Assembly: GCF_008084905.1 (NCBI RefSeq)
Contig: NZ_VSFC01000009.1
Location: forward strand, 1 to 53,261
From: Xanthomarina maritima
Lineage (GTDB): Bacteria > Bacteroidota > Bacteroidia > Flavobacteriales > Flavobacteriaceae
Reading direction: 5' to 3'
DNA length: 53,261 nucleotides
The translations under genes and the position numbers were made by a program. Under the pieces are notes generated by a model. The model searched no databases. It saw nothing but the letters and a program-made list of their open reading frames with translations, and had not been told where the DNA came from. Below, in pieces: positions 9,389 through 17,666 of the stretch; within the stretch, counting starts at the first letter, position 1; the number at the start of each line of letters is the position of its first letter.

Positions 9389-10085
9389 TGTTTGGTTTTG
9401 AGAATATTAGGGCAACAACAAATGATAAGTACATAAATATATTAGCATATAGCATAATTAGCCATTTTAATTCGGCTTGGTTTGGGTCTGTAGCTGCATT
9501 GCCACACACAAAATGTACCAAAGGAATGGTTACTAACAACCAGATTAAAAGGATGCCACTTATATAAAAATGAAAATCTGTATAAAACTCAAGAATTTTC
9601 TCAGTATGAAGCAATTCATAAATATAAAACACAGCACTTAACATGATAATGGACATGTTTCCAATTCGAATCATTTTAAAGGTGCCTTCAAAAAATTGTT
9701 GAAAATTCAATACAATATTTCCAATGGAAATAATAAGAAACAAATACAAAGCGTATTGCAGTATGCTTTTTAAAAAGTTGTTTTTAAGCAACTTTCTATA
9801 ATACCAAGCAAAAAATATAGCTGAGCCTAAATACCAAGTTAACGTATGCCACCAAAAATTGAATTTAAAAACTGAGCTTTCTATTAAATAATAAAGACCT
9901 AATTGATTTAAAATCCTGGCATAAGAACCTAACACTTCAGTAACAAACACATAAATTAAGAAGTAAATAAAGTATTTAACTGGTGTTTGTTTGTACTTTT
10001 TAAATACAAGTAAACCAACAAACGCTGCAATAAATATAACAGCTATATTGATAAACATATAATTTTGAAGTAGGGTGTCTTTCAT
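9372..10085 (-). CDS. Seven-helix membrane protein, paralogue 1 of 3 (unknown family)
   Basis: 237 aa with about seven hydrophobic helices (roughly 10-28, 37-54, 80-97, 104-122, 138-154, 168-188, 207-230). It shares with its two upstream paralogues the pattern KYKxTPVKYFIYFL, then E-x-x-G-S-Y, FWWHTLTW, IYELLHTEKI, a WLLVT motif in helix 6, and an N-IFMYLSFVVAL-IF-xKP end. No extracellular domain and no catalytic motif is visible. It overlaps the downstream histidine kinase by 17 bases, so an upstream sensory or docking role is likely, but this is inference. I do not recognise a named domain. Confidence 0.8.
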   Translation of the reverse strand: MKDTLLQNYMFINIAVIFIAAFVGLLVFKKYKQTPVKYFIYFLIYVFVTEVLGSYARILNQLGLYYLIESSVFKFNFWWHTLTWYLGSAIFFAWYYRKLLKNNFLKSILQYALYLFLIISIGNIVLNFQQFFEGTFKMIRIGNMSIIMLSAVFYIYELLHTEKILEFYTDFHFYISGILLIWLLVTIPLVHFVCGNAATDPNQAELKWLIMLYANIFMYLSFVVALIFSKPNNDSPN

Positions 10086-10157
10086 TAATTACAACTTGTT
10101 ATTAAAAAATAAATATAAAGATTAAAAAAGGTATTTAAGAGTTTAAAATACAAAATT

Positions 10158-10865
10158 TTACACGTCTTGCTCAGGTTTGCACCATATTAAGGCAAAAGCA
10201 AATATGCTATACATTAAAATATTCGAGATTAAATAAATGTACCATTTTATCATTATAAAATCCCAATCGGCTTCAGTAAAATATTTTTCAAAAAAACTTA
10301 AAGGTGTTGTAACAAGCCACCAAATAAAAATGGTTACAGCAATGTAAAAATAAATAGATCTTGAAATATTAGTGAGCCTTTCAGAATTTATCAATTCAAT
10401 AAAATAAAAAATTAAACTCAATAGTATCACAAGAACACTTAAGATACTTAAGTATTCTGACCTGTAAGAAAAGAATGCGAGAGGGTCATAAAAAATGGAT
10501 ATTAATAAAAACAGTAAATAAATAAATTGACAAATTTTTATGATTTGTTTAAACATATGAGACTTATATCTTAAACTAAAAAACCAAGAATAAAAAAAGG
10601 CTGCAGCAGAAGTCCAAAAAAGTGTAAACCACCAATAGTTGCGTTCTATTAAAGTTCCTTCTATTAAATACTCTAAGTCATAATCCTTTAAATGACGTGG
10701 ATAATTACCGATGGTTTCGACAAAGACTATCCAACCTAAAAACCAAATAAAATATTTGACTGGAGTGTTTTTATATTTATTATAGACTATAAGACCTACA
10801 ACAAAAGCTAATATTTCTATGCTCTTCGTTAAAAATGTATAATAATCATATAAAAATTCTTTCAC
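10158..10865 (-). CDS. Seven-helix membrane protein, paralogue 2 of 3 (unknown family)
   Basis: 235 aa with the same helix spacing as its neighbours. Shared positions include YNKYKNTPVKYFIWFLGW, VETIGNYPRHL, YWWFTLFWTS, FYFIELINSERL, WWLVTTPLSFFEKYF and the closing NILMYSIFAFALIWCKPEQ. The last three motifs are closer to paralogue 3 than to paralogue 1. A decayed lipoprotein fragment (10903-11013) lies immediately upstream, and 72 AT-rich bases separate it from paralogue 1. No known family recognised; membrane location is certain from composition. Confidence 0.8.
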   Translation of the reverse strand: MKEFLYDYYTFLTKSIEILAFVVGLIVYNKYKNTPVKYFIWFLGWIVFVETIGNYPRHLKDYDLEYLIEGTLIERNYWWFTLFWTSAAAFFYSWFFSLRYKSHMFKQIIKICQFIYLLFLLISIFYDPLAFFSYRSEYLSILSVLVILLSLIFYFIELINSERLTNISRSIYFYIAVTIFIWWLVTTPLSFFEKYFTEADWDFIMIKWYIYLISNILMYSIFAFALIWCKPEQDV

Positions 10866-10902
10866 TATGTAATCGGGTTATGTATAATGATATCTATAAA
10901 TA

Positions 10903-11013
10903 CTAAAAAGCTATTTTTCTGTATTTTGAATAAGCAACTAAATATTCATATACACCATCCATAGTATACCCTAGCTCTTTAGATTCGTTTTCAGCATAAT
11001 TAAAAATTCTCAT
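10903..11013 (-). pseudogene. Remnant of a second copy of the NYAENESK lipoprotein gene
   Basis: On the minus strand 36 codons read MRIFNYAENESKELGYTMDG followed by VYEYLVAYSKYRKIAF and a stop. The full-length lipoprotein encoded at 11762-12265 contains YLNYAENESKDLGYTMDG followed by VRVYLGA, so the two are clearly homologous. DNA similarity continues upstream of the ATG (CTTAAAAGA is shared) but with a one-base length difference that breaks the frame, and the signal peptide and the Pro/Gly-rich tail are missing. It could be a new tiny gene, but decay after tandem duplication is simpler. Confidence 0.7.
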
Positions 11014-11034
11014 AGACCTCTTTTAAGTTAAAAT

Positions 11035-11754
11035 TTAGATTTCTTGTTTTGGATCACACCAAATTAAAGCAAATGAAAATGTTAAGTACATAAATAAGTT
11101 TGAAAATAAATACACATTACTTCTTAAATTTAAATAGCCTATATCTAATGCAGAAAAATATACTTCATAAAATAAAAGAGAGGTTATAATTAACCACCAT
11201 AAAAACAAAGTAATACTTATTATAGAATTTAACGATTTATAAAAGACTAATATTTTGTCACTATTGAGAATTTCAATAAAGTATAAGCAAATACAATTCA
11301 AAATGACTAATGCACCAAAAATATTGACAAATTTTAATTGTGAATTAAAGAATGAGTTTAAATTTTGACTAATATAAATAACAGAACAAAACAAAAATAT
11401 GAAACAGACATACTTTACAATTTTTTTAAAACTTCTAGTTTTTAAAATTACATAATAATAGTAAGACATAAATAAGACACTTCCTATATTCCAAAAAGTA
11501 GTAAACCACCAAAAATTTCTGCTAAAATAAGTTTCTTTTAAATAATCTCGTAGACCATGAAGTTGTTCGTATTCAATAACATAATATGGATAACTTCCAA
11601 TAAAATCAACGAATACCACATAAATTAAATAGTATATAAATATTTTGCTATTATAATTTTTATATTTTTTATAATATACAATCCCAATAACAGCACATAC
11701 AATTAAAATTAGGTCATTTAATTGTTCACTATACCTATATAATAAATCAAACAT
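11035..11754 (-). CDS. Seven-helix membrane protein, paralogue 3 of 3 (unknown family)
   Basis: 239 aa, first membrane protein of the cluster in transcription order. Shared motifs: YYKKYKNYNSKIFIYYLIY, FIGSYPYYV, NFWWFTTFWNIG, LYFIEILNSDKI, LWWLIITSLLFYEVYF and NLFMYLTFSFALIWCDPKQ. It is more divergent in the first loop, where TPVKYF is replaced by NSKIFI. It begins 7 bases after the intact lipoprotein gene, so the two form a tight pair. The same order (lipoprotein, then membrane protein) is echoed by the remnant plus paralogue 2. Function unknown. Confidence 0.8.
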   Translation of the reverse strand: MFDLLYRYSEQLNDLILIVCAVIGIVYYKKYKNYNSKIFIYYLIYVVFVDFIGSYPYYVIEYEQLHGLRDYLKETYFSRNFWWFTTFWNIGSVLFMSYYYYVILKTRSFKKIVKYVCFIFLFCSVIYISQNLNSFFNSQLKFVNIFGALVILNCICLYFIEILNSDKILVFYKSLNSIISITLFLWWLIITSLLFYEVYFSALDIGYLNLRSNVYLFSNLFMYLTFSFALIWCDPKQEI

Positions 11755-11761
11755 GAATTAA

Positions 11762-12265
11762 CTATTGAGGATAATTAGCTGGTGGAGGGTTTCCTGGATT
11801 TCCTGCATTTAGACCTCCTCCAGGAATATCTCCACTATCTGGTGGCAACATATTAAATAAGGTGCTGTTTCCTTGAGAGATGTTTTCAACGCCAGTTGGC
11901 ACTATAAACATAGTTGTGTAACCAACTTCTTTAGTTGTTGCATGAGCTCCTAGATACACACGAACACCATCCATAGTGTAACCTAAATCTTTAGATTCAT
12001 TTTCAGCATAATTTAAATAATCGCGCAAGTCTTTTAAGGACCACCAAGAAGACCGGTTGTCTGGACGTTTTACTATAGAATCGCTAATTAAAGTATGCCT
12101 GCTATTAAAGGCTTCATCCAAAGTTTTGGCTTCCTTTGGTGTAATAAGTCCTTTGGGTGCTACAATGGCAACTTCAGTTTCTTCAACACTACAACTTGGG
12201 CAAAAATAATAGGTAGCAAAAGCGCCAATAAGAATTCCTAAAATAAGTAAACTAAATTTTTTCAT
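11762..12265 (-). CDS. Small membrane-anchored or lipoprotein-like protein with NYAENESKDLGY motif
   Basis: 167 aa from the ATG at 12265. A longer reading from 12325 would overlap the comM end and has no extra recognisable sequence, so I prefer MKKFSLLILGILIGAFATYYF as the true N-terminus. A single hydrophobic segment is followed by CPSC, so it could be a lipoprotein or a signal-anchored protein. The middle holds RSSWWSLKDLRDYLNYAEN and, just after, ESKDLGYTMDGVRVYLGA. The C-terminal 30 residues are Pro/Gly/Asn-rich (PPDSGDIPGGGLNAGNPG). I recall similar motifs in uncharacterised flavobacterial proteins but no function. It is followed after 7 bases by membrane paralogue 3. Confidence 0.75.
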   Translation of the reverse strand: MKKFSLLILGILIGAFATYYFCPSCSVEETEVAIVAPKGLITPKEAKTLDEAFNSRHTLISDSIVKRPDNRSSWWSLKDLRDYLNYAENESKDLGYTMDGVRVYLGAHATTKEVGYTTMFIVPTGVENISQGNSTLFNMLPPDSGDIPGGGLNAGNPGNPPPANYPQ

Positions 12266-12312
12266 AATTATAATAGATTGGTTAATTAATGTTTTTAAAG
12301 TTAACAAAAAAA

Positions 12313-13851
12313 TTAGCCTAGCCAACCTTCTCTGTCTAAACTTCTGTATTGGATAGCTTCACTAATATGCGAGCCATTTATGTCTTCGCTTCCTTCTAAA
12401 TCGGCAATTGTACGTGAAACTTTTAATATTCTGTCGTAAGCTCTAGCTGAAAGATTTAATCGTTCCATAGCTGTTTTAAGTAATTGCATAGATGTATCAT
12501 CTAGCAAACAGTATTTCCTAATTTGTTTGGTATTCATTTGCGCATTATAATGTACTGTATTAGAATCTTCAAAACGTTTGGTTTGAAGGACTCTGGCTGC
12601 AGTTACTCGTTTTCTAATGTCAATGGAAGATTCTCCTTTTCTAGTATCTGACAGTTTTTCGAAAGGCACAGGAGTGACTTCTATATGAATATCGATTCTG
12701 TCCAATAAAGGTCCTGAAATCTTACTTAAATAGCGTTGCATTTCGGCTGGAGAGGATGTTACTGGTGAATCTGGATCGTTAAAATAACCACTCGGACTCG
12801 GGTTCATACTAGCAACCAACATAAACGACGAAGGATAGGTTACCGTAAACTTCGCTCTGGAAATGGTTACTTCTCTGTCTTCCAAAGGCTGTCGCATCAC
12901 TTCCAGAACTTCGCGCTTAAATTCTGGTAATTCATCTAAAAATAATACACCATTATGCGACAAAGAAATTTCTCCTGGTTGTGGATAACTGCCTCCTCCA
13001 ACTAAAGCGACGTTAGAAATGGTATGATGAGGACTTCTAAATGGACGTTGTGCCATAAGTCCTGTGTTCTCCTTGACCCTTCCAACAACAGAATGAATTT
13101 TAGTGGTTTCTAAAGCTTCATGTAAAGTCATTGGTGGTAAAATACTGGGTAATCGTTTAGCAAGCATGGTTTTTCCTGCGCCTGGAGGGCCAATTAAAAT
13201 AATGTTATGTCCTCCAGCTGCCGCGATTTCCATACAACGCTTGATGGATTCCTGGCCCTTCACATCGGAAAAATCGAATTCTGGGAAATTGAGACTTTTA
13301 TTAAATTCTTCTTCTACATTAATAATGGTTTGCTCTAATGCTTCACCTTTATCAAAATAATTGATAACCTGTTCTATATTTTCAACACCATAGACGTTTA
13401 ATCCAGAAACGATGGCAGCTTCTTTCGTGTTTTGAATTGGTAGTATAAAACCCTTAAATCCTTCTTCTTTCGCTTTGATGGCAATAGGCAAAGCGCCTTT
13501 GATAGGCTGTAAAGAACCGTCTAGGGATAACTCTCCCATAATTAGAAAATCTTCTAAATCTTCGGCTTGAATTTGATTGGTTGCTGCAAGAATTCCGATG
13601 GCTAAGGTTAAATCGTATGCAGAGCCTTCTTTGCGTAAATCGGCTGGAGACATGTTAATAATAATCTTTTTACCTGGGATTTTAAAACCATTATTTTGTA
13701 AAGCTGCTGCTATTCTAAAATTACTTTCTTTAATTGCATTGTCTGGCAAACCAACCAAATGATATCCTATACCTATGTCCACATTTACTTCCACGGTAAT
13801 GGTAGTCGCCTCTACTCCAAACACAGCACTTCCAAAGACTTTTTTAAGCAT
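12313..13851 (-). CDS. comM: YifB/ComM-family AAA+ ATPase (Mg-chelatase-like)
   Basis: 512 aa from the ATG at 13851 ([15 protein letters not shown]); a TTG two codons earlier is unnecessary. ComM is a hexameric helicase that promotes branch migration during natural transformation in other bacteria. Domains: N-terminal S5-fold/Lon-like region with [20 protein letters not shown] and [20 protein letters not shown]+ core with Walker [17 protein letters not shown] and Walker [12 protein letters not shown]; then C-terminal YifB domain ([20 protein letters not shown]). All key motifs are intact. It is likely the first gene of a leftward transcript that could continue into the lipoprotein/membrane-protein cluster (47-base gap). 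Confidence 0.95.
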   Translation of the reverse strand: MLKKVFGSAVFGVEATTITVEVNVDIGIGYHLVGLPDNAIKESNFRIAAALQNNGFKIPGKKIIINMSPADLRKEGSAYDLTLAIGILAATNQIQAEDLEDFLIMGELSLDGSLQPIKGALPIAIKAKEEGFKGFILPIQNTKEAAIVSGLNVYGVENIEQVINYFDKGEALEQTIINVEEEFNKSLNFPEFDFSDVKGQESIKRCMEIAAAGGHNIILIGPPGAGKTMLAKRLPSILPPMTLHEALETTKIHSVVGRVKENTGLMAQRPFRSPHHTISNVALVGGGSYPQPGEISLSHNGVLFLDELPEFKREVLEVMRQPLEDREVTISRAKFTVTYPSSFMLVASMNPSPSGYFNDPDSPVTSSPAEMQRYLSKISGPLLDRIDIHIEVTPVPFEKLSDTRKGESSIDIRKRVTAARVLQTKRFEDSNTVHYNAQMNTKQIRKYCLLDDTSMQLLKTAMERLNLSARAYDRILKVSRTIADLEGSEDINGSHISEAIQYRSLDREGWLG

Positions 13852-13966
13852 ATTCAATTGTTTGCTTAAATGTAAGAAAAAACATTTATTATTAAAGAAC
13901 TAAAACAACCCAAATAGCTTATTCATAATTCTGAATCAATTTATTTAATGCAAAGAATTAGATTGG

Positions 13967-13974
13967 TATATTTG
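13967..13974 (+). promoter_or_regulatory. -7 element of nitronate monooxygenase gene
   Basis: TATATTTG, a perfect TAnnTTTG match, 19 bases before the ATG at 13994, giving a very short leader. Confidence 0.6.
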
Positions 13975-13993
13975 TAATTAAAGCTACAAAATA

Positions 13994-14971
13994 ATGAGTA
14001 AACCATCGTTTATAAAAGATTTAACATTACCAGCTGTTGCTGCCCCAATGTTTTTAATTTCTGGACCACAATTAGTTATTGAATGCTGTAAAAATGGTAT
14101 TGTAGGAACCTTTCCTGCTTTAAACCAACGTACAAGTGAAGGCTTTGAAGCTTGGTTGATAGAAATTAAAACAGCTCTTGCTACGTTTGAAAAAGAAACT
14201 GGCAAAAAAGCTGCACCTTATGGTGTCAATCTCATTGTACACAATACAAATCCACGTTTACAAGCAGATTTAGAGCTTTGTATAAAACATAAAGTACCTT
14301 TAATTATTACGTCTTTGGGAGCAGTTTCAGAATTGGTAGATGCTGTTCATTCTTATGGTGGATTGGTGTTTCATGATATTATAAAAAAACGTCATGCAGA
14401 AAAAGCTGCTGAAGCTGGAGTAGATGGATTAATATTAGTTTCTGCAGGAGCTGGTGGACATGCTGGAACCATTAATCCGATGCCTTTGGTAGCCGAAATT
14501 AAAAGCTTTTTCAAGAAAACCATCCTACTTGCTGGAACTATTAGTACAGGTCGAGATATTGCTTCTATCTTACAAATGGGAGCCGATTTAGCTTATATGG
14601 GAACCCGTTTTATAAATACTGAAGAAAGCAAAGCTCCAAAAGAATACAGAGATATGATTATTGAAGCTGGAGCAGACGATATAATTTATACAGCAGCTAT
14701 TTCTGGTGTTGCAGCAAACTTTCTAGGTCCTAGTATAGAAGCTATGGGAATCACCGAAGAGATGCTTAAACGAAAAAAGAAAGTCGATTTTGGTGAAGAA
14801 TTAACTGTACATAAAGATGATGCTAAAGCTTGGGCAACCATTTGGTCTGCTGGACAAGGTGTTACTAATATTCATAATGCACCTAGTGTAGCAGAATTAG
14901 TTTCAGAACTTAAAAAAGACTTTAAATTGGCTATTGAAGAGCAAGTTAAGTATCTAGAGATTTATAAGTAA
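13994..14971 (+). CDS. Nitronate monooxygenase (2-nitropropane dioxygenase family)
   Basis: 325 aa, FMN-dependent TIM-barrel enzyme oxidising alkyl nitronates; the family also includes FabK-like enoyl reductases. Motifs: LPAVAAPMFLISGPQLVIEC (N-terminal FMN site), PYGVNLIVHNTNPR, LIITSLGAV, LILVSAGAGGHAGTINPMPL with the catalytic His in GGHAG, LLAGTISTGRDIASILQMGA and DLAYMGTRFINTEES. The absence of FabK features in context and the monocistronic layout favour nitronate monooxygenase, but substrate is inferred from family. It is flanked by comM (divergent) and a convergent hydrolase gene. Confidence 0.88.
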   Translation: MSKPSFIKDLTLPAVAAPMFLISGPQLVIECCKNGIVGTFPALNQRTSEGFEAWLIEIKTALATFEKETGKKAAPYGVNLIVHNTNPRLQADLELCIKHKVPLIITSLGAVSELVDAVHSYGGLVFHDIIKKRHAEKAAEAGVDGLILVSAGAGGHAGTINPMPLVAEIKSFFKKTILLAGTISTGRDIASILQMGADLAYMGTRFINTEESKAPKEYRDMIIEAGADDIIYTAAISGVAANFLGPSIEAMGITEEMLKRKKKVDFGEELTVHKDDAKAWATIWSAGQGVTNIHNAPSVAELVSELKKDFKLAIEEQVKYLEIYK

Positions 14972-14977
14972 AATTAT

Positions 14978-15940
14978 TTATCGTTTTTGCTCAACAAACT
15001 CCAAAGCACGTTTTTCATTATAATAAAAACCACCAAATTGAAAAAATCCAACATGACCTCCATGTTTTGGCATTTCTAAAAATAGATTTGGATTGTTTTT
15101 AGCTTCTTTTACTGGATAACATTCTGCTGACAAAAACGAATCGTTAAGCGCATTAATAAGCAATGTTGGAATATGGATGTTTGGAAGAAATTGTAAGCTA
15201 CTACTCTGTTTGTAATAGTCTTGAGCATCCTTAAATCCATGTGCCTTAGAGGTATAAAGATTATCAAAATCGTATAAAGTTTTAATTGAAGTAATATCTG
15301 TATCATTCAATTTATCAGTATGTTGCGATTTTTTAATAATTAATTTCTCTTTTAAATTATATTTGAATTTATCGTGAAACGGTTTATTCTTTAAAGTGTG
15401 TAATTCTTTAGCTGAACCAGCTAAAAAACAAGGTACAGAAACAGCAATTCCTGCTTTAATTTGCTCAGGAATATTTTGGTTTTCACCCAAATATTTTAAA
15501 GCGACATTACCACCTAAACTAAAACCTTTAATATAAATTTCGGAGTACTCGGTTGTGTTTAATATATGTTGAATAACCTGTTCTAAATCTCCAGTATCTC
15601 CTGAATGATACGAACGATAAGACAAGTTGTCTTCGCCACTACAACCACGAAAATTAACCGAAACTGCATCGATATGATTCTGATTAAAAATCTTGGCAGT
15701 TCCAGTGATGTAATGCCTTTGTGCATTCCCTTCCAAGCCATGAAGAATAATGATGAGTCTTTCTGTTTTTCCTTCGGAATAACTCCAATCTAAATCCAGA
15801 AAATCGCCATCAGACAAGGTAATCCGTTCTCTTTTTTGAATCAGACCATTTACTTTTCTAAATAATCCTGAATAAACGGTTGATACAAAACCTTTTCTAA
15901 AAAAATATGGTGCTTTGTAGGCTGATTCTATTATAGGCAT
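14978..15940 (-). CDS. Alpha/beta hydrolase, YheT family
   Basis: 320 aa. YheT/ABHD-type hydrolases have an alpha/beta fold and probably act on esters; substrates are poorly defined. Seen here: oxyanion region IIILHGLEGNAQRHYITGTA, the AVSVNFRGCSGEDNLSYRSYHSGDTGDL block typical of the family in two halves, nucleophile elbow IKGFSLGGNVALKYLG (Ser in GFSLGG), acid region LLINALNDSFLS and the His in MPKHGGHVGFFQFG. All triad residues are present. It ends 3 bases upstream of the adenine deaminase end region in a leftward order: the deaminase gene lies directly downstream in coordinates and upstream in transcription, with a 3-base gap, so they form an operon. Confidence 0.88.
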   Translation of the reverse strand: MPIIESAYKAPYFFRKGFVSTVYSGLFRKVNGLIQKRERITLSDGDFLDLDWSYSEGKTERLIIILHGLEGNAQRHYITGTAKIFNQNHIDAVSVNFRGCSGEDNLSYRSYHSGDTGDLEQVIQHILNTTEYSEIYIKGFSLGGNVALKYLGENQNIPEQIKAGIAVSVPCFLAGSAKELHTLKNKPFHDKFKYNLKEKLIIKKSQHTDKLNDTDITSIKTLYDFDNLYTSKAHGFKDAQDYYKQSSSLQFLPNIHIPTLLINALNDSFLSAECYPVKEAKNNPNLFLEMPKHGGHVGFFQFGGFYYNEKRALEFVEQKR

Positions 15941-15943
15941 TTT

Positions 15944-17563
15944 CTAAACTTCAATGTTAGTAAACTGAAACGTATTTCCATCAAATAGCCCTTTATCGCT
16001 CAATTTTAATGACGGAATCACCAACAAAGCCATAAAACTCAAAGTCATATAAGGTGCATGTAGTGTGCTTCCTAATTGTTTTGCCATTTTATCAAGTTCA
16101 GCATATTGTTTTCCAATTGTTTTTGCATCCTGATCGCTCATAATTCCTGCAACTGGCAATGCCACCACTTTTTCCATTGTATCTGAAACTGCACAAATAC
16201 CACCTGTGTTTTCAATAAGTAAATTAACAGCTTTACAAATAGCTTCATCGCTTACTCCTACTGCTATGATGTTATGCGAATCATGTCCAACAGAAGAAGC
16301 AATAGCGCCTTCTTTAAGTCCGAAATTCTTTATAAAGGCAATAGCAGGTTTCTGATTTTGATATCTGTTTACAACAGTCATTTTTAAAATGTCCTTTTCA
16401 ACATTTGAAACTAAATTTCCATCTTGCAACATGCTTTCTTCAATCAGTTCGTTGGTAACTAACTGACCTTCCAAGGCTTCAATCACTCTAATTTCTTTGG
16501 CTGTAGATTCAAACCTAAAGTCTAAAAGGTCTTTTTTATTTGTATGAAAGTTGTTTAAAATTTCAAAAGGAACAGAATGTATTTTTGAAACCCCTTGATC
16601 GAAAACCAATCTTCCATTAATATATGTTTGAAGAGTTTTAAAATCTTTTAAATCTTCAACTACAATACAATCTGCAAAATCTCCAACTTTCAATAAGCCA
16701 ACATCTAAATTATAGTGTTTTACAGGATTGATACAAGCTGCTTGCAAGACCTTAAAAACGTCCATGCCTTTCGTGACAGCTCTTGCACATAGATTGTTTA
16801 TATGATGTAACAATAAATCGTCTGGATGCTTATCATCGCTACAAAACATCATGTTTTCAAAATGTTCAGGCAGTAAATCGATTAATGCTTCGAAGTTTTT
16901 CGCTGCAGATCCTTCACGAATAAGAACTTTCATCCCTTTTTGAAGTTTCTCTAAACCTTCTTCAAAAGTAAAACATTCGTGATCTGTACTTATTCCAGCT
17001 TGAATGTATTTAGTCACATCGTCGCCTCGTAATCCTGGAGCATGTCCATCAATTGGTTTGTTATTGTGTTTTGCCCAAGCTATTTTTTTAAGGACTTCCT
17101 CATCATCAAATAAAACGCCAGGATAATTCATCATTTCGGCTAAATATTTAATGTCAGGATTAGCCATTAAGGTTTTAATGCCTTCGGAATCAATCACAGC
17201 TCCAGCAGATTCAAAATTAGTTGCTGGCACACAAGAAGGTGCTCCAAAATTGAATTTAAAAGGAGTGTCTTTTCCATTGTTAATCATAAACTCCACGCCT
17301 TCAACACCAAGCACATTTGCTATTTCATGAGGATCTGAAACCGTTGCAACCGTTCCATGTGTTACGGCAATTCTGGCAAATTCACTTGGAACCAACATGG
17401 AACTTTCAATATGGATGTGTGCATCTACAAATCCTGGAAGGATGTAATGATTGACATCATTCGGTTTCTCTTCAATACTGAAAATCTTCCCATCTTTAAT
17501 AGTAATTTCACCTTTAAAAATGCGTTGATTTTCTATATCTACGATGTTTCCCTGAAGTTTCAT
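15944..17563 (-). CDS. ade: Adenine deaminase
   Basis: 539 aa, amidohydrolase superfamily, converting adenine to hypoxanthine plus ammonia in purine salvage. The metal-binding start is [20 protein letters not shown] (HxH). Further metal or catalytic residues lie in [46 protein letters not shown] and [14 protein letters not shown]. The C-terminal domain has [20 protein letters not shown] and [15 protein letters not shown], diagnostic for bacterial adenine deaminases over other amidohydrolases. It is followed after 3 bases by the YheT-like hydrolase. Confidence 0.96.
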   Translation of the reverse strand: MKLQGNIVDIENQRIFKGEITIKDGKIFSIEEKPNDVNHYILPGFVDAHIHIESSMLVPSEFARIAVTHGTVATVSDPHEIANVLGVEGVEFMINNGKDTPFKFNFGAPSCVPATNFESAGAVIDSEGIKTLMANPDIKYLAEMMNYPGVLFDDEEVLKKIAWAKHNNKPIDGHAPGLRGDDVTKYIQAGISTDHECFTFEEGLEKLQKGMKVLIREGSAAKNFEALIDLLPEHFENMMFCSDDKHPDDLLLHHINNLCARAVTKGMDVFKVLQAACINPVKHYNLDVGLLKVGDFADCIVVEDLKDFKTLQTYINGRLVFDQGVSKIHSVPFEILNNFHTNKKDLLDFRFESTAKEIRVIEALEGQLVTNELIEESMLQDGNLVSNVEKDILKMTVVNRYQNQKPAIAFIKNFGLKEGAIASSVGHDSHNIIAVGVSDEAICKAVNLLIENTGGICAVSDTMEKVVALPVAGIMSDQDAKTIGKQYAELDKMAKQLGSTLHAPYMTLSFMALLVIPSLKLSDKGLFDGNTFQFTNIEV

Positions 17564-17592
17564 ACTTATAATTTAATCCTTTTTGAGTATCA

Positions 17593-17619
17593 GATGCTTC
17601 GACAAGCTCAGCATGACAA
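17593..17619. repeat. REP-like repeat, intergenic copy
   Basis: GATGCTTCGACAAGCTCAGC followed by ATGACAA. It contains partial inverted repeats (ATGCT/AGCAT and GCTT/AAGC). A second, diverged copy is inside pabB (21912-21938). I recall the core CTTCGACAAGCTCAG as widespread in Bacteroidota genomes; copy number here needs the whole genome. Confidence 0.6.
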
Positions 17620-17621
17620 TT

Positions 17622-17648
17622 AAAAAAAGTGAGAACAAGTCTCACTTT
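17622..17648 (-). terminator. Terminator of the tilS-dsbD transcript
   Basis: Perfect 9-bp stem AAAGTGAGA (17626-17634) / TCTCACTTT (17640-17648), loop ACAAG, followed on the minus strand by a run of seven Ts. It lies 19 bases beyond the DsbD stop. Confidence 0.88.
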
Positions 17649-17666
17649 CTATTTTACAAATTGATT

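Noticed and set aside
12266-12325. N-terminal extension of the small lipoprotein-like protein to 12325
   Set aside because: It overlaps the comM stop and adds only [20 protein letters not shown]; the ATG at 12265 gives a proper signal sequence and fits the 47-base gap.
13852-13857. TTG start two codons earlier for comM
   Set aside because: ATG at 13851 gives [12 protein letters not shown], which aligns with the family N-terminus; the TTG adds nothing.
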